A stretch of 64,000 nt of DNA from Maratus speciosus. Taxonomy: Eukaryota > Arthropoda > Arachnida > Araneae > Salticidae. Below the pieces are notes generated by a model. That model searched no databases, was not told the origin of the DNA, and saw nothing but the letters and a program-made list of their open reading frames with translations. Position numbers and translations under genes: made by a program. Location: contig OZ010792.1 of the NCBI GenBank assembly GCA_963932465.1, positions 110,540,935 through 110,604,934 on the forward strand, in the 5' to 3' direction. Below, piece by piece: positions 32,920 to 42,295 of the stretch. Positions within the stretch are counted from its first letter, which is position 1; every line of letters begins with the position of its first letter.

Positions 32920-34347
32920 CAGGGCTTAATTTCTAACAAAAATGTACCGGAGCCCTAATATCCTGCGATACTAATAACAGTAGTGTACCCCCCCCCCCCC
33001 CCTGCATCCGCTGTCACTTCAATCTGCATATTTATATTTCATACATTATTTGCAAAATTTAAAGACTTTTTTTTTTTCTTTAGGAAAATAAAACTTTTAA
33101 ATATATCTATCTATCTGCGTATACTTAGCTGCCAACTATTTCACTTCTTAGTTATCTTTGCCTAATTTTAATGTTAATTAACAGCAGAATTCTGCGATTA
33201 ACTGTGATTGGGATTATGATTTCAAAATAGTGTTAACACAAAAAAGGAATATTTCGCTGCTATGCATTTTTATGAAAGAATTTATGAAATTTATAGAAAT
33301 TAAAATTTACATGCTGAAAAATGGAAACGCGTTTTTCAATTTCCTACAAAAGGTGATATCTTAAACATTAATCGTTTCCTTCCGTAGAACAGTCTTTTGT
33401 GGCGAGTCACTGAAAATCAGATTAAGTTAAAAATTTGACATCGTTATCGGAAAGATTCGATACTTTTATAGAAACGGGAAAACACTACTCGATTGCTTTC
33501 TATCAGAATAACAATACATGGCAATTATAGCTACTTACAAATGAAAGTGACTTCGTAAATGTGCAGAGCAGAGCCTTAGCATGCGCAGCGTTCCCGTCCA
33601 CGATACAATAGAAAAATCACTAACGGGATTTTTACAGTCGTACAGAATAGAAGACTAAAATATTCAATCAAACGAAACCTCAAACTGATGCTCGTTCACT
33701 ACAAACAGAAAATATTCTTTTCAGATTAGATATCTAAAATAAAAAATAAATAAATCGGTCAATTAAGAATTATCCTATTGTTACAGAAGAAAATCGAACT
33801 GAAAGCAAAGTCATCGCTCAGTCTCTTGAGTGGCAATCAGAGATTATCAACACGTTGCCGCCAGCAATTTCAAAGATAAATTTGCAATTATCACTAGAAG
33901 AGAAAAACACGATTTCTGTTTTCTCTTCATTTCATTCTGATTAAAATAGCATTGAAATGGTTTTAAATAGAAAAGAAAACATAATTTTTGAGGAGGGAAA
34001 GTTTTCTTTTATATGTACGTGAAAAAAATAAAATTTTGGAAGTAAGACAGATTGAACTTGAACCAGCCCAAGCCTAAAACTTATATAAAAATTGAGTCCG
34101 TTTCATCTCCATCTCCTTACGTGTGGGACACATTACGTCACATATAAGTATTTTGATAAAAGCTTGGAGATGGGAAGGAAAGAAAAGGGTAATATAGGCT
34201 TCGGTTTTTCGGAAGCGCTATTGCATTGGGCTCCGGAGCCCTGTATTTATGAGCTCCGGTGAATTCCGCAAAATATTTAAATATTTACTGAAAACAGAGA
34301 AGTACTGGAGCTGAGCTCCGGTGGGCTCCGGCGCAAATTAAGCCCTG
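32920..34347. mobile_element. 1.43-kb non-autonomous hAT element
   Basis: An 8-bp duplication AATAAAAT (32912-32919, 34348-34355) flanks 13-bp perfect inverted ends CAGGGCTTAATTT. It has a poly-C tract near 32989, no coding frame, and GGAGC/GCTCC-rich stretches near its right end. It is a better-preserved relative of 23302-24950. Confidence 0.92.
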
Positions 34348-34591
34348 AATAAAATAAATTGTTTACTTAGACTTGCGGAGTGATGTACACACAACGAGAA
34401 ACAACGCCACACAGAGAAGGAAAACGCGTGGGTTGCGCTCTTGGTTTCCGGAAAATACAACGAGATCATGTGGGTACGCCAACGAAATCCGAGGCAATCG
34501 ACGAAAACCGAGACAAATTGTTAGCAGAAAAAACAGACGAAAACTGAAACCGACGATAACAGAAGTAATCGAAAACCGAGGTATTAGTGTA

Positions 34592-36290
34592 CCTCTATCT
34601 CAAGAACTAATGCACGGATTTTCATAAAACTTCAGATTCAGTTAGACGTTGACATAAGTTTTTGCTGATTAGGTTTTTGGTGTAAATCTCCCAACAGGTG
34701 GAGCTGCTATGCTGCATTTTTCAGGATTTACCCGATTTTAGCGATAGTCATATCTCACGAACTAATGCACATCCAATTTTATATTCTGTTATACCTTGGC
34801 ATAACTTACAAGGGAACCACTTTTGGTGTTGCTCGCACCTAGCATTGAGACCTGGTGCATTTTAAAGCCCTATATTATGAAGTTTGAGAATCGATAAAAT
34901 TTTTCTGTTAAAATAATATTTCTTGATTTTACAGCAGCATAACCTTCGGAAAATGCAATTTTCGAGATCACTTATCGGACTATTAACATTGATTTTTTTT
35001 TTAAAGAAAAGCATTTAAAAATAAAACATAGTTAATAATAAGTATAAAATATTTTAAAAAGCTTGAAAATTCCTTCAAAAACTCACGAATTTGATTTTGA
35101 TAAATTGCAACATTATATTCATATTTTTGGCGGGGAAACAGTTGGCGTTTATTTTCAAAAGTAGAGCTTTCCGGCAACCCTAGCCAAATGTCATAGCTGA
35201 ATTTGTAATGGCTAGAAATTGCAATGTCCGATATATTTAGCAACAGTAAATTTTCTAAATTGTGTAAAAATATTAATTTAGTTTATAATTACTTTTACCA
35301 AAAGACCATTTGATACAGCAACATTTCATTTTAAACATTCGAAACTTTATTCCATTCGATTTCAAAAGAAAATTTCTTGCTTATTTTCTATTTCACTAAA
35401 AAATACTTTTCAATGATCTTCGAAGCTTTTATAGAATTATATTTATTACTTATATATTTATCGTCTGCATAGAAAAAGAAATAAAAACCTAATATTTGTT
35501 TCTTATGTTATCAATTATTAAAAAAAAAAAAAAAATCGCAATCTGTATACTAGTAATACGTACTGTATATTTACTCTTTGGATAAAGCGGTCGGAAAAAT
35601 TGTAGCGCCATATTTGGCGACGTAACTCACTTTTGGCGTGAAATAAACAAATAAAAATGTAATAATAAAAAATTAAAAGTATAAAAAAGTATATAAAATA
35701 TGATTTTAACAGAGAAATTTTATCGGTTCTCTAACTTTTATGTATAGGGCTACAAAACGCACCAGGTCTCGATGCTAGGTGCGAGCAACACCAAAAGTGG
35801 TTCCCTTGTTAGTACTGATTAGTATTTCCTGTAAATCATATAACAGGTAGCACTGCTTAACATTTTTCACGATTTGTACAATAGCTCTATTTCAAGAACT
35901 AATGCACACAATTTCATCAAAATTTCGATTCAGTTAGACGTTGGAATAAGTTGTTGCTGATTAGGTCTTGGTGTAAATCGCCCAACAGGTAACGCTGCTA
36001 TGCTGCATTTTTCATGATTTACACGATTTTAGCGGTAGTCATAACTCAAGAACTATACATGGAATTACATCAGACTTCATATTCTGTTAGACCTTGACAT
36101 ACGTTGGTGCTGACTAGTATTTCGTGTAAATCATATAATAGGTGGCGCTACTATGCTTCATTTTTCACGATTTTCGCGATAGCTGTATCTTATAAACTAA
36201 TGCACGGAATTTAATCAAACTTCATATTCTGTTACACTTTCATATGAGGCCAGATCCTTATTAGCCTTTGGTGTATATTGTGCAAAGGTG
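34592..36290 (-). repeat. HINE-5 tandem monomers (interrupted)
   Basis: Units carrying CTCAAGAACTAATGCAC, the TTC.GATTCTGTTAGAC block and GGTG(G/C)CGCTGCTATGCTGC follow one another at about 34592, 34745, 35880, 36045 and 36185, with the 1000-bp MITE between the second and third. Confidence 0.8.
34809..35808. mobile_element. 1000-bp TTA-target MITE (PIF/Harbinger-like)
   Basis: Inverted ends of about 65 bp begin CAAGGGAACCACTTTTGGTG and differ at few positions between the two sides. TTA flanks both (34806-34808, 35809-35811); a 3-bp TWA duplication is the PIF/Harbinger habit. An 80-residue minus-strand frame (35001-35243) is not recognisable. Superfamily assignment rests on the target site only. 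Confidence 0.8.
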
Positions 36291-36386
36291 ACGCTTTTAT
36301 GCTTTTTGGGCTGGGAATTTTGGTTGCAGACATCTAAGAGGATGATGGGTGTCGAAATTCAATGGGGAAAAAATCTATCCTTATAT

Positions 36387-38441
36387 GAGGGGCTCACAAC
36401 CATAGTAGACCAAGTCCACTTTAAAAAAACTGAGTTAGTTCATGTAGAAAGTGCAGTAAACTGTGTTTTATCTACTGCCCTAGGGCACCAAATCTGTAGT
36501 TCACACACTTTCTCATACATTACATCTGTGTCTAGAGTTGGTGAAGTAATACAAGAAACCTTCCCAACGATACTGAATCAAGTCCATTCATCAGTGTACT
36601 ACTGTTTCATCTGTGGCCCATTCTTTTCTAAATCTTGCCACATTGCTATAAAAAAAAGTTGTAGTTTAAATAAGTAGTGATTTCAAAACTTCTGATGAAA
36701 AATAAACGTTCGTGAATCATAAGATGAAAAAAACTATGAATGAAAAGTAATATTGTTTTTGAGAGGAGGGGGGGGGGGTGCTCTCGGTAAACAAACGGTA
36801 AACATACCGACAACGTCTTTCTTAAAAAAATCATTACAAGAAAAAAAAACTATAATCACATAGTTCGATCTTCGGCCTAGAGAGTAATGTATGACAAAGA
36901 AAAAGAGCGTCGTAAAAGAGAAATTATATTACAAAATCTTCAGCACAAAGTTTAATTTACACTTCAAGCCGCCAAATACAGATACACGTAAATTATGTGA
37001 TGACATATCAATCAAGCTTTCGACAGAAAATGATGAAAACACTAGGAAAAGTCTTGAAACCGAACGAGAGCTCCACTTGCGGAAAGCTAAACAGGCTACA
37101 GAAAAAAAGACAACTGAAAAAATTAAAGCCTCAGATGAAACTTACATCTGTACTTTCGAATTGCAAAAAGCACTTCCCTTTCCTAAGTTTTCAATATCCA
37201 TAGCTTATTATAAACGCAATCTATGTGTTTATGACTTTGGGCTACACTCCTTTAATAATAAGGCGCATGTAAGTTTGAGATGAAATAGAGGATGGAAGTC
37301 GTTCTGAAGACCTTTCTAGCATTATTGCAAGACACCTGAGAGAGAAAGCTTATAAACACAAGAAAATTATTCTATATTCTGATGCCTGTGGAGGCGAAAA
37401 TAGGAACATCAAAATGTCTCTTATGCTGTTGAGACTAGTTAATAGTACAAACATAAGAGCAGAATCAATTGAGCACAAATTCATGGTGTTCGGCCACTCT
37501 TGCCTTCCGAATGACGCAGAATTTGGTCTGATTGAAGCATCAAGTCGCAAGAAACAACACATCTATGTTCCTGGAGGCTGGAAGAAAACTATTATGAATG
37601 TAAAGAGGAAATGTCCTAAATTGGATGAAATTGAAGTTAAGAATTCCCAATTCGTTTCTACTACGGCTTGAGAACAAGGTATTACAAACAGAAAGAAGGA
37701 TAGCGAGGGAGGCTTGTTTTAGTTGGATGGATATTAGACGGGTGCGAGTTGTGAGAGGTTCTCGCGTCTTGTTACTGTTCAAAGAAACCCTCAATGAGGA
37801 TCAACCTTTTTGCAAAATAAATTTGGAAAAACGGGCTCGTGGGCGCAAGTTACTTTCTTTGTCAAATGTCAGTCAAGATGCATTGTACGCGTTCCGTAGA
37901 AAAATCACTTTGGCCAAAAAGAAAGATATGACGAATCTTCTGCCATACATTCCCCCAATCATGTATACTTCAAGAATCTTCCAGTATGGGTCAATACCAG
38001 GTTCTAAGTTATTTCCTCTAGAGTACATCATGATGACGATGATGATGATAGTATTGTGTACAGTGAATGATTTACGATAACTAGAAAATATGTTTCACTC
38101 TTTGTGTTTAATTTAGAATAAAAAATAGAATAAGCAAATATAAATAAAAATCAAGAGTTTTTGTAGTCATTATAAACAAGTTTATATTTACACTTGGAAA
38201 TTTCACAACCATACAGGACCAAGTCCTCATTTTTTTTAAAAACGTGTAAATTTACAATAGAAATATAATGTTGTCATTTGTAAAAGTAAGGCACTATAAA
38301 AATGATATTTTAATTTGAATATTGACATATATAATCCTTATAAATCACTTGACCTGAATTAATTATTTATTAAGAACTTTAAAACGTTATTATTAACAAT
38401 AAAGATTTGTGGACTTGGTCTACTATGGTTGTGAGCCCCTC
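36387..38441 (+). mobile_element. 2-kb DNA transposon with long perfect inverted ends
   Basis: The ends match in inverted orientation over at least 30 bp, starting GAGGGGCTCACAACCATAGT and continuing AGACCAAGTCCAC. ATAT lies outside each end and may be target duplication or part of the repeat. The core AAGTCC recurs just inside both ends (near 36583 and 38218). A broken transposase-like gene lies between. Confidence 0.82.
36891..38080 (+). pseudogene. transposase-like protein of the SDxCGG type, frameshifted
   Basis: Three reading phases carry pieces of one protein: 36891-37283 (FNLHFKPPNTDTRKLCDD, charged heptads, TFELQKALPFPKFSISIAYY, YDFGLHSF), then about 37286-37680 (IILYSDACGGENRN, HKFMVFGHSCLPNDAEFGLIE), then 37625-38080 (SWMDIRRVRVV, LLFKETLNED, KRARGRKLLSL). 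This order and these motifs belong to a repeated arthropod protein family that I recall as DUF7869-like; YSD may be a catalytic Asp of an RNase H-type fold. A TGA ends the first piece and a frameshift separates the second and third. A GAT run at 38030-38050 encodes Asp in one phase, a probable acidic tail. The name is from memory. Confidence 0.72.
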
Positions 38442-38527
38442 ATATCTCCTTTTTAAATGCATACTATACCTTTAGAATCCACATGATAGACATAGATTTT
38501 CATTTAATTTTGGCATAGAAAGAAGTT

Positions 38528-38954
38528 TTGGGATTGGCACATCCCAGCAAAGAAAGAAACAGTGGGCCATCAGCTGGATAAAGGATGGCAGCCAGCACTG
38601 CCAGTCTTTCTCTTGCAAAACTTTCTTATAGAATTCTATTAAAAAAGCGTTATAGAATTACGGCCCTTTTTCTATAAGCTAGTTTCACCAAGAGCTATAG
38701 AAATATCTGTAGAAGTGTCTATAATAGAAATGTCTATAGAAATTTTTGAACTTGCAGCGGTTTCCATGTAGTCACCCTCCAAAGTACTGACCGCGCTCGG
38801 TGCTGTTTGGTTTTCGTGATCGGACATGAACAAGTACTTTTAGCGTATTCTACGACCGCCCGTTACACTATTTCAAATTTGTTTCTTTTGTGATTTACGT
38901 TCCAAATCATTAAACTGGTATAGAAATGATTGTATTGTATAGAAATCCCATATA
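38528..38954. other. no recognised gene; short TCTATAGAA-like repeats
   Basis: Around 38630-38745 motifs such as TATAGAA and TCTATA recur irregularly. The rest is unassigned, and the true 5' border of HINE-5 probably lies near 38550. Confidence 0.5.
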
Positions 38955-40487
38955 CACTGCTCAAAACAATTAAAGGATATTGCAGTTTTAGGTGGATTTT
39001 GTATCTGGTAAACTGTTTAGCTGATTGATACATGGTCGACAGACATAGTAGGTTATATGAGAATAAATTACACATGTTTGGCAGAAAAAAATGCATTTTA
39101 TTGCGCATTTGTGTACTAAAGGAAAAAAACACAATTTGTGCATATGAGAAAAAAAGAATAAGAAAAGGTGTTTTCTTCAAAGAAAATCATTTTCAGTAGG
39201 GGGTATGGTTTCCACGGGCGGCCAGCAACGTTGAAAACTTTTGAGGCATGGACTCAATGAGGCTATTAATGACGAGTTGGGGTATTCTGCCCCACTCTTC
39301 CAGAAGAGCTCTTTCCAGTTCTTGGAGAGTTTGTGGGGGTTGTTGGCGGCCAGAAACTCGTCTTCCTAGAGCGTCCCAAACGTGCTCGATTGGATTCATG
39401 TCTGGAGAACACGCTGGCCATTCCATTCGAACGATTCCTTCCTCGAAAAGGAAATCCTCCACCAGGTTTGCACGATGTGGCCTGCAGTTATCGTCCATTA
39501 AAATGAAGTTATCTCCGATTGCTGCAGCGTAAGGGACTACAATAGGTCTGAGGATCTCATCCCTATATCGGCGACCAGTCAGAGCTCCATCTCGAATGAT
39601 GTAGAGGTCAGTGCGCCCGTCAATGGAGATGCCACCATACACCAACACTCCTCCACCGCCAAATCTGACACTTTCGTGCACGAACGCAGGATTATTCCTA
39701 CTGCCACGGTCCCTCCAGATGAAAATACGCCTATTATCCGGATGCACAGAAAAACGGGACTCGTCAGAAAACAGAATATTGCTCCATTCATTTCTCCTCC
39801 AGTTGACATGCTCGGTTGCCCACTCCCTGCGGTCGCGACGATGCCTTGATGTTAATCTAACACATACCATCGGTCGGCGAGCATACAGACCTACAGCATG
39901 GAGCCGGTTTCGGACAGTCTGAGTTGAAATCTGTGGTGCCTGTAGCCGAGCGAAGGTGTTCTTGGAGAAGAGTAGCGTTCATGGTTCGGTGTCGTCTCCG
40001 AGCTGTTAACGCTAAATACCGATCTTCATTGGGCGTTGTTGCCCGTCTACGACCTTGCCCTGGTATTCGGCTGCACATCCACTCTCCAAAAAACGGTTCC
40101 AGATTTGGAAATGACACTTTGTGACACTCCAATGGCTTGCGCTACTTCGGCTTGAGTTTGGCCCCCTTCTAACCTACCAACAATTCTCAAAGCTTCTGAA
40201 TCTGTCAAATGACTTCGCTGAGACATCGTACTCATCGAAACAAAGCAATCACTGAATGCCGATCATCCTTGTCTTCATTCTCTTTTATCCAGTTGAAAGT
40301 CAAATTTCATTCGTTGCCGCTAAAGCGACGTTTTTGACGTCGAACTCAAAATTTGCTTACTCCACAGTTTGAAAACCAGAAAAATTTGCATTTGTGATTC
40401 TCTTCTTCTATTTTCGGCAAAAAAAATTTCGTTTATATCTTTATTTTATATAAAACTTCAAATATCCTTTAATTGTTTTGAGGAGTG
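38955..40487 (-). mobile_element. Tc1-like (DD34E) transposon
   Basis: Ends CACTGCTCAAAACAATTAAA and inverted CACTCCTCAAAACAATTAAA are flanked by TA (38953-38954, 40488-40489). The 1.53-kb size and single transposase gene are normal for Tc1. The copy looks fairly young, but its gene is frameshifted. Confidence 0.93.
39193..40235 (-). pseudogene. Tc1-like transposase, two frameshifts
   Basis: Three phases carry the protein. 40235 to about 40080 encodes the HTH (LTDSEALRIVGRLEGGQTQA, EVAQAIGVSQSVIS). About 40080-39920 in another phase carries GQGRRRATTPNEDRYLAL and MNATLLQEHLRSATGT, the second HTH region. 39870-39193 encodes the catalytic part (225 residues): SDESRF with the first D, MDDNCRPHRA with the second, and NPIEHVWDALG with E 34 residues later, ending ARGNHTPY. 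The catalytic triad is intact, so the 225-residue frame can look like a complete gene, but without the DNA-binding half it is not. The two shifts lie near 40080 and 39880-39930. Confidence 0.9.
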
Positions 40488-40489
40488 TA

Positions 40490-40965
40490 TTTTATACGCT
40501 TTATTTGCTACGCTTTTTTTTTATTGATTCTCAACTGTGTAAATTATGAAAACCGAAATCCTTTGTAACTTAGTAAAACCAGATTTAAGGAGAGAAGTGC
40601 GTTAACAGTGGCTTAACAGTGTTTTTTCTTTAAGGGGCTTCCGAGTTGACATCAACTTTACGCCCAGTCTATGGATGATTGTCTTATTATAAGTGAGCCA
40701 TTGGGGATAAAAAGTCTAACTGTAGTTTTAAAAAACTACTATAAATTTTTAATACAATAAAGATATAAACTGAAAAAAATACTTTTAAAGAAAAGTGGTA
40801 TTTTAAAGTTAAGTAGTAAAAATCTTACTGGTTAAGAAAAAATAAAATAAAAGGAATGAAATAAAGAATTTATTTATTTATTCATTTACTTATTTATTTT
40901 GTTGGTGGCAGTGGTGCTATATTATTTACAGTTTAAAAAAAAAATTAGCTTCTCAGCTTAAATTG
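40490..40965. other. AT-rich flank, nothing recognised
   Basis: A TTTA-type simple repeat lies near 40868-40900. No gene is seen. Confidence 0.6.
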
Positions 40966-41260
40966 TGTTACTGATCGTAATTAAAATCTACCGTACGAGG
41001 GCGCTGTGTCAGCGCCGTAATTTTATTTATTATTCCAATCGTCTGCGTGTTGACGATAGATTGTAATTTAGTTACTAGTGAGTGGAAACACTGAATTTTT
41101 GTTGTTGTTATTGAGATAATGGAATGTTTGATTTGGAAACGGCCAGAGAGACTGTTTCACTCTTAACAATTATTGTTTTAAAATAAAGAAATATACAGTT
41201 CACTGCGAAGAGTTCCTTAAAAATGGTGTCACTGAGTAACTTATTGTTATATTCCTAACA
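40966..41260 (+). repeat. 5' LTR of the BEL/Pao element
   Basis: The 295-bp repeat has ends TGTTACTG and CCTAACA. It contains a GGCGCTG...CAGCGCC hairpin near 41000 and AATAAAG near 41183. It differs from the 3' LTR at very few places, including one GTT unit. Confidence 0.95.
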
Positions 41261-41369
41261 GAAATTGGTCCTTCGAGGCCAAAGTAAACGGATTTATCGT
41301 TTGCTTTTAGAGTCAAGAATCAGCGACGAGACTTGGTTTCTTCGAATAAGGTAGGACTTTTTCCTTAAC

Positions 41370-42188
41370 ATGTCTACTGAATTAAAAAATATTTTGACAA
41401 AAAAAAGAGTTTTAAAATGTAAAATTACTAAATTTGTGAGTGAAATTAAATTAAGTGACTCTGATGAATGTTCTTTAGAACTTGTAGATACGAAATGTGA
41501 TCAATTCAATACAGAATTGAAAGAAATGTTTGATAAAATTTATTCATTGTGCGATGAGGAGGAAATTGATAAATATATCGATGAACAATCATCGATTGAA
41601 AAAGAGTTAGATGAAACTTGGTTAAAAATTAAAAGAGCGAAACAAAAACAAATAAATGTTCTTAATGAATCAAAGCCGAAACAAGAGAATAGTGTAACGG
41701 AAGTTCGACTTCCCACGATTAATCTACCTTCTTTTAGTGGAAACGTACAGGATTGGATATATTTTAGTGATCTTTTTAAATCTAGCGTTCACAATAATAG
41801 CGCACTTTCGGGTGCTCAAAAGTTATCATATTTGAAATCTTCGCTTCATTCTGAAGCTGCAAAAGTTGTACAAAGTATAACGATTTCAGATGATAATTAT
41901 CAAACAGCGTGGTCCTTATTAGAGGAAAGATATTCCAATAAAAGACAACAAGTGTTTGCTCACATTAAAAAATTAATGTCCATTAATTCAATACAAAGTG
42001 AAACACCTAGTGCTATTCTTAATTTAGCAGATACCGCCAGTGAATGTATCAGATCTCTAGAAATTCTCGATCAAAAAATCGAAGGGTTTGCGGATACAAT
42101 AATAACTTATATATTGTGGCAGAAATTAGATGGGTCCACAAAATTATGGTTTGAACGTGAACAAAAAAAGACGAGCTACCAAAATTAA
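41370..42188 (+). CDS. gag: BEL/Pao Gag, capsid part
   Basis: The frame gives 272 residues. A charged, probably coiled-coil N-terminus (about 1-105) is followed by the Pao-type Gag core: LPTINLPSFSGNVQDWIYFS near 113-132, then KLSYLKSSLHSEAAKVVQ and AWSLLEERYSNKRQ. The last codons after EREQKK are out of phase. In the -1 frame coding goes on directly into the zinc knuckles of the long pol frame. The break lies in an A7G run (42163-42170), which has A AAA AAG slippery phasing. A natural frameshift before the nucleocapsid would be odd, so a one-base loss is my first reading. Confidence 0.9.
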   Translation: MSTELKNILTKKRVLKCKITKFVSEIKLSDSDECSLELVDTKCDQFNTELKEMFDKIYSLCDEEEIDKYIDEQSSIEKELDETWLKIKRAKQKQINVLNESKPKQENSVTEVRLPTINLPSFSGNVQDWIYFSDLFKSSVHNNSALSGAQKLSYLKSSLHSEAAKVVQSITISDDNYQTAWSLLEERYSNKRQQVFAHIKKLMSINSIQSETPSAILNLADTASECIRSLEILDQKIEGFADTIITYILWQKLDGSTKLWFEREQKKTSYQN

Positions 42189-42295
42189 AAGAATTAATCG
42201 AGTTTTTAAAAAGACAAGCGAGAACACTGCAAGTTTCCAAACCTCTTATAAATAATGTAACTCCTAAACGCAATGCTCAACAACGAATCACTAGT

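Larger units (their letters stand above)
28574..34589 (-). mobile_element. Tigger-like transposon with four nested insertions
   Basis: Ends CAGTGATGCCTCGGTTTTCG and inverted CACTAATACCTCGGTTTTCG are flanked by TA (28572-28573, 34590-34591) and interrupt the HINE-5 monomers. The gene reads on the minus strand and is broken. Nested in it are a hAT MITE (28671-28915), a family M MITE (29210-29635), HINE-1 (about 30740-32890) and a hAT element (32920-34347). Without these the element is about 1.8 kb. Confidence 0.87.
28282..38527 (-). mobile_element. HINE-5: Helentron-type element hosting a nest of insertions
   Basis: The left end is a perfect hairpin, arms ACTTTCTTCTA (28282-28292) and TAGAAGAAAGT (28300-28310). 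A near match of the inverted repeat, TAGAAAGAAGT, lies at 38516-38526. Between them are tandem monomers of about 150-170 bp with AAGAACTAATGCACGGAATT, TTAGACGTTGACATAAG and GCTGCTATGCTGCATTTTTC, found at 28425-28571, 34592-34805 and 35812-36290. These are separated by a Tigger-like element, a 1000-bp MITE and a 2-kb transposon. The right end is less certain than the left. Confidence 0.65.

Noticed and set aside
36288..36677. 129-residue frame as a gene
   Set aside because: It crosses the left end of the 2-kb transposon and shows no family resemblance.
39193..39870. Intact 225-residue transposase gene
   Set aside because: It holds only the catalytic half. The DNA-binding half lies upstream in two other phases, so it is a frameshifted pseudogene.
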